In this document: positions 44,901 through 55,614 of the stretch, in pieces
How positions within the stretch are numbered: the stretch's first letter is position 1
Layout of the letters: every line of letters starts with the position of its first letter
NCBI GenBank assembly: GCA_003116995.1
Contig: BDSL01000150.1
Span: 113,527-177,526, forward strand
Source: Yamagishiella unicocca
Lineage: Eukaryota; Chlorophyta; Chlorophyceae; Chlamydomonadales; Volvocaceae
Length of the DNA stretch: 64,000 bases
Direction of reading: 5' to 3'
Translations under genes and position numbers: made by a program
Notes under the pieces: model-generated
What the model was told of the DNA's origin: nothing
What the model saw: only the letters and a program-made list of their open reading frames with translations
Database searches by the model: none

Positions 44901-47900
44901 CAGTTGGGATGCCAGGTAGGCACCGCACCGCGTACTCCAATCCGCCCGTCTTACGCACGCAGTAGTGCGCCTTATGTCCTACACCCGCCGTCTACTTCCC
45001 GCGCCCCTTGCAAACATGGGGTGGAGACCTCGTCGCAACGGACGTCTGCTGGTATGTCCTGCTCTCCAACCGTTGTCTAAACCCGTCGCTGGGATCGTGA
45101 AGTGGCATGTGACCGGCACCGGCGGGCACACATCACCTACACTTCTACACTCTCAAATATGTCCTTTCAAACACATCCCCCTACTAGCCAACCCACCTCG
45201 CGGAAGCAGGGAGATGAAGGGGTACCTGGAGTCACCATGAATGGGGGAAGCAGGGGGGAGGGGGGCCCAAACGCTCTTGGTGCGTGCCACAGTAGCCCAC
45301 CCAACAGCTTCTCCTGACACCCGTCACCTCCCGTTTTCGCTGCCTGACCCCAATGCCCCGCTGGCGATCGCATGACGGTCCCTTGGGGCGAGCACGTGTG
45401 TCGGTGTACAGGCAAACTTGAAACTCACCAGTTGTTGCCGGCGGCGGCTGCGAAGACTGGTGGCTGGGGGATATCCAGTGTGAAGGACGAGTCGTTGGGG
45501 TCAAACAGCTCGGCAAACGGCGCTGGCGGCCCGACGCCCACGTTCTGGGTGCCTCCCACGATCAGAACCTGCGACAGCAAGCACAAACAAGTATTAGACC
45601 AAGCAAGGAAAGGTAAGTAACGGCAGACTAACGGCAACGGCAAGCAATGTGAAGGAACGCCGAAGAAAGGCGTTACCAGGTGGAAGAAGCCTGGTGGTTC
45701 AAGCCGTTCGGTGGCTTAGCACACATCACAGGCACGTCCTGCCGCAGCTTACCTTGCCGCTAGCCAGGCGAAGTGGGGTCGGGTACCACCTGCAGTGCGA
45801 CGGAGGTAGCCCACCCATCAAGCCACAAAGTTAGGGACCTGGCTGGGTAAAAGAAGCACGGCAGGACGGCACCGCGCGAGTGGGAGCTGACCTGGTTTGC
45901 ACTACATGGGCCTAGATTCGTAACGGTACATAATGGTACACAATGACACACAGTATCATGGCCGAGCAACTACCTAACGTGCCATGCATGCACCGCTGCC
46001 TGCACCGGAGCCCACCTTCTGTAGTGCATATTCCTGATAAAGCTCATACTGTTCGTGGCCGGGTGGAAGTACTGCAGGCAGCGTGTTTTGGCGTGAGACA
46101 AAAACCGGCGATTAGCGGCGGAGGGGCGGAATCTCCAGCTGAGCGTCGTCTTCAGACCCGACGCGGGGGAGCACGGCCGCCGGGCACACCCTGCAGGCCT
46201 GCAGCCGCCACAGCTAAGCCCCTGAAAGCCTAAACCTCACAAGAGAGGCCACCTGGGGGACGCCCGGAGGCAGCCCCAGTTCCCGGTGGCAGTAGCCTTC
46301 CCAAGCCTTCAATCTAAGCGGTGCAAGGCCGTACACAAGGGACCCGTGTCTCACGGGGTGTGGCCGTTATATCTATCCCCAACGACCACCAACCCAATGT
46401 GGTCCCTCATTGTCATGATCGCTTCCTAACCCCTCACAGATTGAAGGGGGCGGGTACGTTTGACGTGATGCCTGTGTGGCAGTCAGCAAATTTCCCAGTG
46501 CGGGTTTGAGAGGAGATAGACCCGTGTGTCGTCACTTCCGCACAAGTGAAACTGACGAGGAAACATTTGGGGCGCTCGCTGGTGGTTGCGGTGCGGACTC
46601 ACCGACATGACTTGCAGGCCATTCGGGAGCCCAGTGCTGCCGCTGTGACCCCCCATGATGAGGGTGCTGCCGTCACCTAGGACGATTGTGCCACCACAAA
46701 AGTGCTGGTAGCCAGGATAGAAGGCAGCGCCCTGTACATGGATACGTGATGTGGGGGCCGGGGGACTCAAGGGCACAGGCGACAGCAGCGGGAAAGCCAC
46801 CGGATAGCTGCTGCTGCCGCCGCTGGCACCACCCGGGGAGGCTGATAGTAGTGTGTGAGTGAGCCGCATGGAGGGTTGTGCGATGACCGAATCGAACCGG
46901 GGCCACACATGTCATTTACGCACTTTTCCCTGACCCATCCCACCAACTAATCCCCGTATACTTCGCCATCGCACTTCAAACCTCGCCCGCAACAAGATTT
47001 CCGCAGCCCACATGACCCGTTCGTTCGTACCCCGTACCGTACACGAACGAGAAAGAGCCAGGCGGCAGCATCATTCCATAGCCTATATATACTACTAGAC
47101 ACGCATCGGCCTGCTGTCCCCACAGGCATGTGCCCTCCCGCGTCCGCAGGTGCTGTGCGTACGCCCTCATCAAGGCACGTTGACGCAGTGTGCTGTACGT
47201 ACGCCCTCATCAAGGCACGTTGACGCAGTGTGCTGTACGTACACCCTCATCAAGGCACGTTGACGCAGTGTGCTGGTTCCGGCCGCCCGCCCGTGCCAGT
47301 TGGCGTGTCAGTTGGCGTGGACAGCATCGCAGCTTTCTGCCGAACACACAAAACTATGACACGATCTAGTCTGCGGCTTGAATGCTTGCACCCACCGTCT
47401 GCGTGTCAAGGTCGACGGTAGCGGCGCTCCATCCTCTCTTATTGTCGGCGGTCTTGAGGGAAATGATGAGATACTTGCGGGTGCCAGGCTGGGAGGTCAT
47501 GCTGATCGCGACAATGGGCGCGTTGAAGCCAAGCATTTCGTAGTTGGCCGCGGGAGGAGACGGAGGCGGGGAGGGAGGCTCGGGGGGGTTCGGGGGAAGT
47601 TCAGGGGGCGGGGGTGATGGCGGGGGAGGCGACGGGGGCTTGGGGGGAGGGGGAGAGGGCTTGGGGGGAGGCGGAGAGGGCTTAGGGGGCTTGGGGGGAG
47701 GCGACGGCGGCTTGGGAGGAGGTGGGGAAGGCTTGGGGGGAGGCGGGGAGGGCTTGGGGGGCTTGGGGGGAGGTGACGGGGGCTTGGGGGGAGGGGGGGA
47801 AGGCTTGGGTGGAGGCGATGGGGGCATGGGCGGCCGCACGGGACGCCTGGGGGGGCGCGTTGGCGGTTTTGCAGGCTGTGGGCTGGGTGGTGACGGCAGG

Positions 47901-48353
47901 GATACCTCGACGCCCGCAGGCACTGGGCTCGGGGGGAGTGGCTCGGGGCTCGGTGGGGGAGAATCTGTTGACACCGAGCCGTCCAGTTGCCGACGAACCA
48001 TGTGAGCACCCTGGCATGAGCGATGCAACAAGCTGTATGTTGGTGCATGGGAACTACCAGAGTAGGTACTGTGCAAGGCAGATGTACAGGAGAGTGCTTT
48101 CGTCATACGTTGCGTCAAGAGCGCCGCAACCACGGTCGGGCGGGCGGACGAAAGGACCACGTTCATGACGGACCCGCTGCACAACCGATGACGGCCACGG
48201 ACCCACCTCAGATCCAGGGTACAAGTCATCACTAAATAAGTGCGTGGCCTCCGCAACGAGGTTTGCAGCCGCGGGACATAGGGAGGCGCACAGCAATGCG
48301 GCAGCCATGACCAGCGCCATGGTTGGCCCAAGCCGCAACCGGTATACTAGCAT
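41975..48353 (-). CDS. Glyoxal/galactose-oxidase-like copper radical oxidase, copy 2
   Basis: Same 17-exon structure as copy 1: 48353-48207, 48010-47396, 46863-46603, 46071-46016, 45789-45753, 45568-45429, 45225-45197, 44791-44698, 44535-44430, 44207-44107, 43909-43860, 43722-43682, 43431-43308, 42920-42832, 42666-42533, 42371-42230, 42139-41975. The exons total 2,331 bases, an open frame of 776 codons plus stop, with all junctions in phase. Order: signal peptide (MLVYRLRLGPTMALVMAAA), Pro-rich linker, YEMLGFNAPIVAISMTSQP, kelch-type catalytic domain with HFCGGTIV, RRWYPTPL, RLYHSSACL and TTHSINTNQR (cofactor Tyr-Cys and Cu ligands by analogy with galactose oxidase), then a DUF1929-like end. 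The 29-base exon 7 gives WYPFISLLPRG leading into EILWWGDRAG. Oddity: the exon 3 acceptor reads GCGG where copy 1 has GCAG (46,864-46,865); the next AG downstream would shift the frame. Confidence 0.82.
47151..47270. repeat. 40-bp tandem repeat x3 in intron 2 of oxidase copy 2
   Basis: Three 40-base units, each ending CACGTTGACGCAGTG. Copy 1 has a single unit near 17,371. Confidence 0.95.
47396..48010 (-). other. Pro-rich linker exon of oxidase copy 2
   Basis: 205 codons, frame open throughout (unlike copy 1). SPPPPKPPSPPPKPPKP repeats precede PAANYEMLGF; only one SPEP block is present near its start. Confidence 0.85.
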
Positions 48354-49019
48354 TTTGCCTTGGGATGCAATAAATGCTTTTTTTGTATGCGGGGTGATTT
48401 GTAGCTGTATCATAACCTTGCAAGCGCTTGCTGGTGGCAAAGACCCGGAGGCTCACCAGCGCCACAATAAAACCGCGTGTAGGTAAATGTCGTCACGCCA
48501 AATGCAAGCTCCGTATTTATGCGAAATAATTACGGCATTTGAAAACGCGCGCGCATTCCCAAAGATAATGGCGGGCGCAATCTGGGCGCGAGCGTTGCCT
48601 GACCATCACTTTTCGCTGCACGGCGTGATTCTTGTACCACTAATGTGCCATACAACCGCATCAGCTCTGATCCTGTCATGTCGTGGCTCGAGTCAATCCT
48701 GGCTGTCCAACTTACGCACGTGGTACTGCCTGATCGGCGGAAGGCCTTACCGTATGGCAGAATAGACAGTTCGCTGCTATATTTGAGTCGCTTAGTATCA
48801 CGTTTCTAATTTTGTTAGCGCTGCGGCAGCAGGGCTTGAATCGGAGGCGCCTACCGGCTTCGTGCAAGCATATTGCAACGCCCAGCGCATTTACGGTATA
48901 CTAATCGCTGGCTCGAATTTATTTGTAGCTTGTCAATTGCATATACAAGGTGCCTTTGCATGACGTGTGCCTCCACTGACCCTCACTGGCGGCAGTAAGC
49001 TTACTTAAGACAAGAAATA

Positions 49020-49830
49020 AAGTGTATGCTTGCGCCGGAGGCGACGTTATAGCTTGAGGAGCGCATGCCGGCGATGAGTAACTGCATTCGTTGAGCTGCC
49101 AGCCTGCCACAATATGGCCCGTGAGGGGCTTCCTGCCGCGTGCGGAAAACAATGCAGCCGTCCGTTCCACGTGGATGCAGACGGGCGACTACGAACCGGA
49201 CCTGGGGAGACGAAGCTGCGCGCAGGTCGTTGCCGCTCGCCTCTGGAAATTTACATACACGAAATTTGCATGCGCTGATGCACGCCATCGCCCCCATTTG
49301 CATCCGACAAGTAGCATAGTGCCAATTCACCACCTACTTACTCGCGACACATACATCCTTCGATGTACCAATTTGATTCTGTTTGGTGGCATTAGGTTCG
49401 ACAGGTAGTATGGTATCGTTCATGCTAGCACCAGCTGCCAGCAGCACCGAGCATAATCAGCGTCCCAGTTCTGCCACCGCACCCTACCTACGTAGCTAAT
49501 CACAGGGATCGTTTTGCGTACTTCTTTCCCAATTGAGGATGGGATGGCACTCCTGGCAGGTATGGGAGGACTCGAGGCCGCAGCAGATAGGCCGCAGGCA
49601 GGTGTTTCTCGGCGGTTGAGCTATCATCCTCTGCCATCGCCTACTACTACTCTGAGTCCACTGCTTAACGGAAATAATTCGACTTCTTGCTTTTTGCCGT
49701 AGTAATTGCGCTGCGGCAGCAGCAGCAGGCATCGTACCGCCTACCCTTGTACAGATTGTGAAGGCAAGAACAGTTTGCAGCCTAGAAGTAGACTTTATTA
49801 ATGCCCTAACCGTAAGGCATCGGTATTCAG
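49020..49830. repeat. Oxidase 5'-flank module, copy 2
   Basis: Counterpart of 19,640-20,570; homology ends near GCCCTAACCGTAAGGCATCG at about 49,820, close to the first LINE of the cluster. Confidence 0.65.
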
Positions 49831-49927
49831 GGCGCGCGTGCGAATAACCTTTGCTGCCTTTATGAAAACAGAATGTCGCTACCTCATCTTCTACTACCCG
49901 TACTCCTAGAGTCGAGAACACTGTTTA

Positions 49928-50446
49928 AGCAGAATGCGAGTATTACAAGGGAGCCAGAACGGCTCAAGCGCGGAAGCGCAACCAGGCGGGCCCGATGGGC
50001 CAGACCACGACACAGATCACTGGGCAAAAGAGCCCGCCCTCACCGGCCGGGAAGGGGCAAAAGCCGAAGGCAGCCAAACACGAGGACACGGAGAAGGCAG
50101 CACGCACAACTCAAAGCACGGGGAGGAGAACAAGCGCGTCCAGAAAACACGAACCACCTGCACCAAGCCAGCAGCGAGACGCAAGGAACACGTCCCGGCA
50201 AAACGGGGGCCCCAAGCCCCAGACCCCAAAAGCACCCACAAAAGACAGCCGAGCGGGGGCCTAAGGCCCCAGAACCCAAAACACGCCCAGAAAACCGCAC
50301 CCGAGTCAACCGTCGGGCCACTCCTCGGCACCCGGGCGGCCCGTGAAGACCACCTCCCCCGCGGGCGAGGCGGCGAGGAAGGGGTGATCGGACGGGACGG
50401 CCCCCCACCCGCGGGGGGCCAGCCCCAGCTCGGCAAACGCACTGAG
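49928..50446 (-). mobile_element. LINE family 1, 5'-truncated copy i
   Basis: 3' end GTAATACTCGCATTCTGC at 49,928, 3' UTR, then the last ~46 residues of ORF2 to the truncation at 50,446 (..CACTGAG). The next LINE copy begins at the very next base. Confidence 0.85.
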
Positions 50447-50634
50447 GCAGAATGCGAGTGTTACAGGGGAGCCAGAGCGGCTCAAGCGCGGAAGCGCAAC
50501 CAGGCGGGCCCAATGGGCCAGGCCACAACACAGATCACCGGACGAAGTCAAAACCACTCCTCACTGGTCGGGAAAAGGCAGCCGGACCGAGGCCGACAGG
50601 GAAACCGAAAACGACTACAAGTGCGAAAGAGCCT

Positions 50635-50945
50635 CGCCGAGTAGGGAAAGCGTGCGTGCCGACCACGAGCCACCAACACCAAGCCTGCAGCGATGCGCGA
50701 GAGCACACCGGGAGGGCCAAAAGGCCAGGCCGCTACAAAGGCCACGGGAAAAAGACCCGCGCCGAGTAGGGAAAGCGTGCCGAACACGAGCCACCAAATA
50801 CCAAGCCTGCAGCGATACGCGAGAGCGCAACGGGGGGGCCAAAAGCCCAAGCCGCTAGTCAGGCCACGAATCAAGATCCGCGCCGAGTAGGGAAGCGTGT
50901 CGAACACGAGCCACCAAAACCAAGCCTGCAACGTGGGCGAGAGTC
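50635..50945. repeat. ~122-bp tandem repeat, about 2.5 units
   Basis: Units start CGCCGAGTAGGGAA at 50,635, 50,760 and 50,881 and share ACGAGCCACCAA and CCAAGCCTGCA. Confidence 0.85.
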
Positions 50946-51261
50946 ACCACAGCGAGTCGGAAACGGGTCCATGGCCATCCCACAGAACCGAGCCGTCGAG
51001 TCCATTGCCTCCACAAGAACCGAGCCTTCAGCGTGGGCAAGACCACGAGCACGGAGCCGTCCGCGAGGCGTAGCGAGCGGAGGAGCCGCGGCCCGGAGCG
51101 AGGACCATCAGCAGAGGCGCCAGCGCCGCCGAGCACCAGAGCGCGCCCAAGCTCCAGCAGCCAGTACCAGAGAGGGCGAAAGACGAGAGACGATGGAGAG
51201 CAGAGACTGCGCCGCAAGCGGACAGAACCCCATGACGAGGTCCACAAAAAGAGGACGAGGA

Positions 51262-51284
51262 CCACGGCGCCTAGGGCGCCGTGG
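51262..51284. other. 10-bp-arm perfect hairpin
   Basis: CCACGGCGCC, TAG loop, GGCGCCGTGG, near the 5' edge of variant copy ii. Confidence 0.8.
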
Positions 51285-51702
51285 CCCTGTAGAGCCTTGT
51301 GCCTTTTTAAGCAGAATGCGAGTATTACTGAGGCAGAATGCGAGTATTACAAGGGAGCCAGAACGGCTCAAGCGCGGAAGCGCAACCAGGCGGGCCCGAT
51401 GGGCCAGACCACGACACGGGTCACTGGGCAAAAGAGCCCGCCCTCACCGGCCGGGAGGGGGCAAAAGCCGAAGGCAGCCAAACACGAGGACACGGAGAAG
51501 GCAGCACACACAACTCAAAGCACGGGGAGGAGAACAAGCGCGTCCAGACAACACGAACCACCTGCACCAAGCCAGCAGCGAGACGCGAGGAACGCGTTCC
51601 GGCAAAACGGGGGCCCCAAGCCCCAGAACCCAAAAGCACCCACAAAAGACAGCAGAGCGGGGGCCTAAGGCCCAGAAAATCGCACCCGAGTCAGCCGTCG
51701 GG

Positions 51703-54700
51703 TCACTCCTCGGCACCCCGGCGGCCCGGGAAGACCACCTCCCCCGCGGGCGAGGCGGCGAGGAAGGGGTGATCGGACGGGATGGCCCCCCACCCGCGGG
51801 GGGCCAGCCCCAGCTCGGCAAACGCACTGAGGCGGGCCCAGAAGTCGGCCGTCACCGCGGCGCACACCCGCACCACCGGCATGCGCCCCCCGGGGGCCCC
51901 AGCCTGCACCCGAAACAGGAGGCGGAGCCCCAAACCCAACGCCGCGACGGCCGCGAAGGCCGTATGCTTAGCCGCCAGAGCAGCGAAGGCTGGGCCGAGC
52001 TGCAGGATGGTAGCCGACTTGACGGTGAGGGAGACAAGGGGAATGGCCGCGGGGCCCACCCGCCAGCCGACACAGCGGGCCATGCGGCCCCAGGCGTCCG
52101 CAGCGGGGGGGGCGGCAGCCGCACCCCCCGGGGCCGCCAGAACGAGGAGGGCCGCGATGGCCCAGGTGGCGGGAAGGCGGCCAACGAGGGCGTCGACGCG
52201 GGCTAGGCCCGTGGCCCCATCCCGCATGGAGGCCGGGACGGGGTGGGCGGGGGAGAGGCGGAGGACGTCGCGGAGGACGTCGAGCCGCAGGTACTCGGTA
52301 CAGCGTATGGCGGGGGGCCCCCCGGCAGCGGCGACAGCGAGGGCCGTCCGGACCCGGCCCAGGGCATTGTAGCACTGGACGGCGACACCCACCGTATCAA
52401 GCCCACGCAGCTGGGCGAGGTCGGGGAAGTCGGTCTCCAGGCCCCGGCCGGTGGCATCGACCAGGAGGGGGTTGCCCCAGAGGGGCGCCGAGAAGCACCA
52501 GGGTCCCGGGGCGGCCAGTGTGGGGTCCAGGATGGTGATGGGCGGGAGATGGGCGAGCGCCGTAATCAGCTGGGCGAGGGCCGGGGAGCCCCGTGGGAGG
52601 GGCCGGCCGAGCACCAGCGGGGCGGCGGTGGTGCGGGCGTCGCCGTGGAGGGGCAGGAGGCACAGGGGGTGGGCCGCGGGGTGGCCGTGGCGCAGGAGGG
52701 CGAGGAGGAGCTGGGGCCACTGGGGGGCAGACGGCAGGAGGCCACACGCGCCGGCCAGGCCTCGCACGGCCAGGACGGCGTGGCGAGCCCGTACGTGGGC
52801 TTCGAGAGGGAGGAGGCCGAAGCCGCCCGCGGAGGGGGGCAGGGCGAGGTAGAGCAGGCCGGCTCCGGCAGGTACACGGTTGGTGCGGGCCTGATGCGCG
52901 GCGGGGGTGCAGCGGCGGTCGACGAAGGCGGCGGTGGTGGCCTGAAGGGCCGCCCGCAGGCCAGGGGGGGGGAGGCCGACGAACTCCATGTGGTAGAGGA
53001 CACGGCTGAGGGCATAGCCCGAGGCGGCGAAGGCGCGGCCGAAGGCAGAGAGGGGCAGGGTGGCAGCACGCTGCAGACGGCTGTAGACCCGGTCGAGGTC
53101 CACAGGGTACGGTCCAGGGGCGCCCGCGGTGAAGGTGATGCCGAGGGTGGAGGCGGAGGGGACGACAGCGAGGCGGGGCGCCAGGCCGGCGTCGGGGGCG
53201 GCCAGGGGGGCGGCAGTGGCCACCGGGGTGGGGGGGAGGGGAGGGGCACTGGCGGCCGTGGGGCAGGCGGGGGGCGGGGCGGCGGCAGGGATGGCTCGGG
53301 GGCCACCGGGCAGGGGCAGGAGCTTCACTTTGCGGAGGTTGAGCTGCTGGCCCGACGCGGCGTGGAAGGTGTCCATGGCCGCCAGGAAGCGGGGGACATC
53401 CGCAGCATCCCGGAGGAGGGGGGTGCAGTCATCCGCGTACTGGGAGGCGGTGAGGCGGAGATCGGCGAGGGAGATGCCGATGGCTTCGTGCTGCAGCCAG
53501 GAGAGGAGGGCCTGACTGGGAGCGAGGTAGAGGAGGGGCGCAGCCGGGCACCCCTGTCGAACGCCGGCAGTGATGGGCACCCAACCTGACAGGTGGCCGT
53601 TGACGAGGGCGGCAGAGCGGGTGCCCTGCAGCAGGCGTCGCACCCAGGCAAGGCAGCCAGGGCCCACACCCAAGGCATCCAGGCATTCCAGGAGGAAGGC
53701 GCGGTCCACCGTGTCATAGGCCTTCTGGAAGTCCAGGAACACCACCGTACAGGAGCGAGACTCCGCGCGGAGGAGGGCGGGGAGGAGTTGGAGGAGCAGG
53801 ACGGAGTCCGAGATGCGCCGGTGCTGCAGGAAGGCCGTCTGCACTGGGTCGATCGTATCCCCGAGGACGGGGAGAAGGCGGCGGGCCAGGACCCGGGCCA
53901 GGGTCCGGTAGTCGGTGTCCAAGAGGGTGATGGGGCGGTAGTTGGCGGGGAGGGTGGGGTCCTGGTCCTTGAAGAAGGAGGTGATGACCCCGTCCAGGAA
54001 GCCGGCGGGTGCACGGTCGGTGGCGGCAAAGGCAGTGAAGACGGCGGCGAGGACGGGGGCAAGGGTCGGGGCGTAGTGTTGGTAGATCTCGGTGGGGAGG
54101 CTGTCTGCACCCGGGGACCGGCCGGGGGGGGCGGTGTGGATCGCAGCCAGCACCTCCGCCGGGGTAACGACGGGGGCGCCCAGGGCGTCCACTGCGGCGG
54201 GTGGGCAGCGGCGTCCCAGCGCACGGAGGGCCTGCAGGACCCGTTGGCGGGCCCGCGGGTCGCCCGCAGGGGCCGCGCAGATGCGCTGCCAGAAGGCCGC
54301 AACGATGGAGGGGAGCTCCTGTGGGTCGGCGCTGACGGAGCCGTCCGGGCGCTGGAGGGCGGGGATGGTGCGACAGGCCGCGGGCGGGCGGAGGTGGCGG
54401 GTGATGGTGGGGGAGGGCCGTTCACCGGTGCGAAGCCACGTGTGGCGGGTCCGGCGGGCGACACCAGCGGTGGCACGTTGGGCGGCGGCCGCTTCGGCGG
54501 AGCGGGCCACGACTGCGGCGGGGAGGGCCGCCGGCTGTCCCGCCTCAACCGCGGCCAGGGCGGCCTCAGCAGCCGCCCCGGCGGCCGCTTCAACCCCAAC
54601 CGCACATGTCCGCCTGGCGCGGGCGGTGAGGTTGAGGCGGGCTGCAGAGACCCGGAGGGCCCGTTTGAAGCCCGGCCACCAGTCGAGGAGGCAGACGGCC

Positions 54701-55614
54701 AGCCAGGTGCCAAGCTGCTGCTGCAGGTCGGCATGGTCGAGGAAGTGGAGCCGGGTCTTACGTAGGCCGGGGCCGGGGGGCTGGGAGCCAAGGGCAGGGA
54801 GGAGGTGGGTGACGACCAGGCGGTGGTCCGAGGGGGGCCCAGGGGCGACGAAGGCGGCACGGACGGAGGCCGCCAGCTGCGGGGAGGCCAGGAGGCGGTC
54901 GATGCGGGAGGCGCCGGAGGGATGGAAATAGGTGTAGGAGCGGCGAGAGGGGTGGGCGCGGCGAAAAACATCCACCAGGCCGGGGCAGGCAGCAGTGAAA
55001 GCGGAGGAGGTGAGGACATCGGCCGGACGTCCTGCGGCCGCAAGGCAGTCCAGGGCGGGGTCGACCACGAAGTTGAAGTCGGCCGCCCAGATGTGGTGGC
55101 CGGGGAGGGCGGCGACGGGGCGGAGGGACTGGTGGATGAAGGCGCGTTGGGCTGCCGCGAGGCTGGAGGGCAGGTAGGCGGTGAGGAGGGTGAAGGCGTG
55201 GCCGCCCCACAGGACTGGGAGGTGGAGGAGGCGGCCGTCGGGGGACCCGGTGAGGGCGGGTGCGGGGCCGGGGAAGGAAAGGGCTCCAGAGGCCACCAGG
55301 GAGAGGCGGACGAGGATGGCGACGCCCCCCCGGCATGCAGACGGTGCGGGATTCCACCAGGAGACCCACTGACCCAGGTGCAGCGCCCGGGAGACGTCGT
55401 GGAGGCCAGCACGTGCAATGGGGACCGCCGCCGCTGTGACGTGGGTCTCCTGCAGGCAGATGACGTCCAGCGACTGTCGGGCCCAGCAGCGGAGGAGGGC
55501 CGCGAGCCGTGGCGAGTGGCCACTGGGGGCCGAGCCGAGAAAACCCCGGATGTTGTGCGACCCGATCCGAAGGGGGCGAGAGCCGGGCCGGGCGCCGTGG
55601 TGCTGGCGCACCAT
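51703..55614 (-). CDS. LINE ORF2: AP endonuclease and reverse transcriptase (element A)
   Basis: 1,303 codons. Order: APE-type endonuclease (SHNIRG, CLQETH, AADFNFV, SRIDRLL, PSDHRLVVTHLL) and then reverse transcriptase (GADSLPTEIYQ, NYRPITLLDTDYRTLARVLA, VVFLDFQKAYDTVDR, AGVRQGCPAAPLLYL, SQYADDCTPLL with the catalytic YADD). The C-terminal region runs to HPFLAASPAGEVVF. Known role of this architecture: the endonuclease nicks the target and the RT primes cDNA from it. The start ATG shares its A with the ORF1 stop (TAATG at 55,616-55,612). Missing: about 130 codons that in element B hold the CPCG..HHFWEC zinc finger. The frame is otherwise uninterrupted, so the element is young. Confidence 0.93.
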   Translation of the reverse strand: MVRQHHGARPGSRPLRIGSHNIRGFLGSAPSGHSPRLAALLRCWARQSLDVICLQETHVTAAAVPIARAGLHDVSRALHLGQWVSWWNPAPSACRGGVAILVRLSLVASGALSFPGPAPALTGSPDGRLLHLPVLWGGHAFTLLTAYLPSSLAAAQRAFIHQSLRPVAALPGHHIWAADFNFVVDPALDCLAAAGRPADVLTSSAFTAACPGLVDVFRRAHPSRRSYTYFHPSGASRIDRLLASPQLAASVRAAFVAPGPPSDHRLVVTHLLPALGSQPPGPGLRKTRLHFLDHADLQQQLGTWLAVCLLDWWPGFKRALRVSAARLNLTARARRTCAVGVEAAAGAAAEAALAAVEAGQPAALPAAVVARSAEAAAAQRATAGVARRTRHTWLRTGERPSPTITRHLRPPAACRTIPALQRPDGSVSADPQELPSIVAAFWQRICAAPAGDPRARQRVLQALRALGRRCPPAAVDALGAPVVTPAEVLAAIHTAPPGRSPGADSLPTEIYQHYAPTLAPVLAAVFTAFAATDRAPAGFLDGVITSFFKDQDPTLPANYRPITLLDTDYRTLARVLARRLLPVLGDTIDPVQTAFLQHRRISDSVLLLQLLPALLRAESRSCTVVFLDFQKAYDTVDRAFLLECLDALGVGPGCLAWVRRLLQGTRSAALVNGHLSGWVPITAGVRQGCPAAPLLYLAPSQALLSWLQHEAIGISLADLRLTASQYADDCTPLLRDAADVPRFLAAMDTFHAASGQQLNLRKVKLLPLPGGPRAIPAAAPPPACPTAASAPPLPPTPVATAAPLAAPDAGLAPRLAVVPSASTLGITFTAGAPGPYPVDLDRVYSRLQRAATLPLSAFGRAFAASGYALSRVLYHMEFVGLPPPGLRAALQATTAAFVDRRCTPAAHQARTNRVPAGAGLLYLALPPSAGGFGLLPLEAHVRARHAVLAVRGLAGACGLLPSAPQWPQLLLALLRHGHPAAHPLCLLPLHGDARTTAAPLVLGRPLPRGSPALAQLITALAHLPPITILDPTLAAPGPWCFSAPLWGNPLLVDATGRGLETDFPDLAQLRGLDTVGVAVQCYNALGRVRTALAVAAAGGPPAIRCTEYLRLDVLRDVLRLSPAHPVPASMRDGATGLARVDALVGRLPATWAIAALLVLAAPGGAAAAPPAADAWGRMARCVGWRVGPAAIPLVSLTVKSATILQLGPAFAALAAKHTAFAAVAALGLGLRLLFRVQAGAPGGRMPVVRVCAAVTADFWARLSAFAELGLAPRGWGAIPSDHPFLAASPAGEVVFPGRRGAEE

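Larger units (their letters stand above)
50447..51308 (-). mobile_element. LINE family 1 variant 3' UTR copy ii
   Basis: Starts with the 3' end GCAGAATGCGAGTGTTAC and the family 3' UTR, then departs into a different sequence with ~122-bp tandem units (50,635-50,945) and a hairpin at 51,262-51,284. No ORF1 or ORF2 part recognised. Resembles the variant at 4.4 kb. Confidence 0.65.

Noticed and set aside
50447..51308. Arg-rich frames (e.g. 50,971-52,206 +)
   Set aside because: They run across LINE 3' UTR and element borders and have no family motif.
52243..53589. Long + strand frames of 300-500 codons through 52-64 kb
   Set aside because: They are GC-driven shadows antisense to the LINE ORF1 and ORF2, which carry endonuclease and RT motifs on the - strand.
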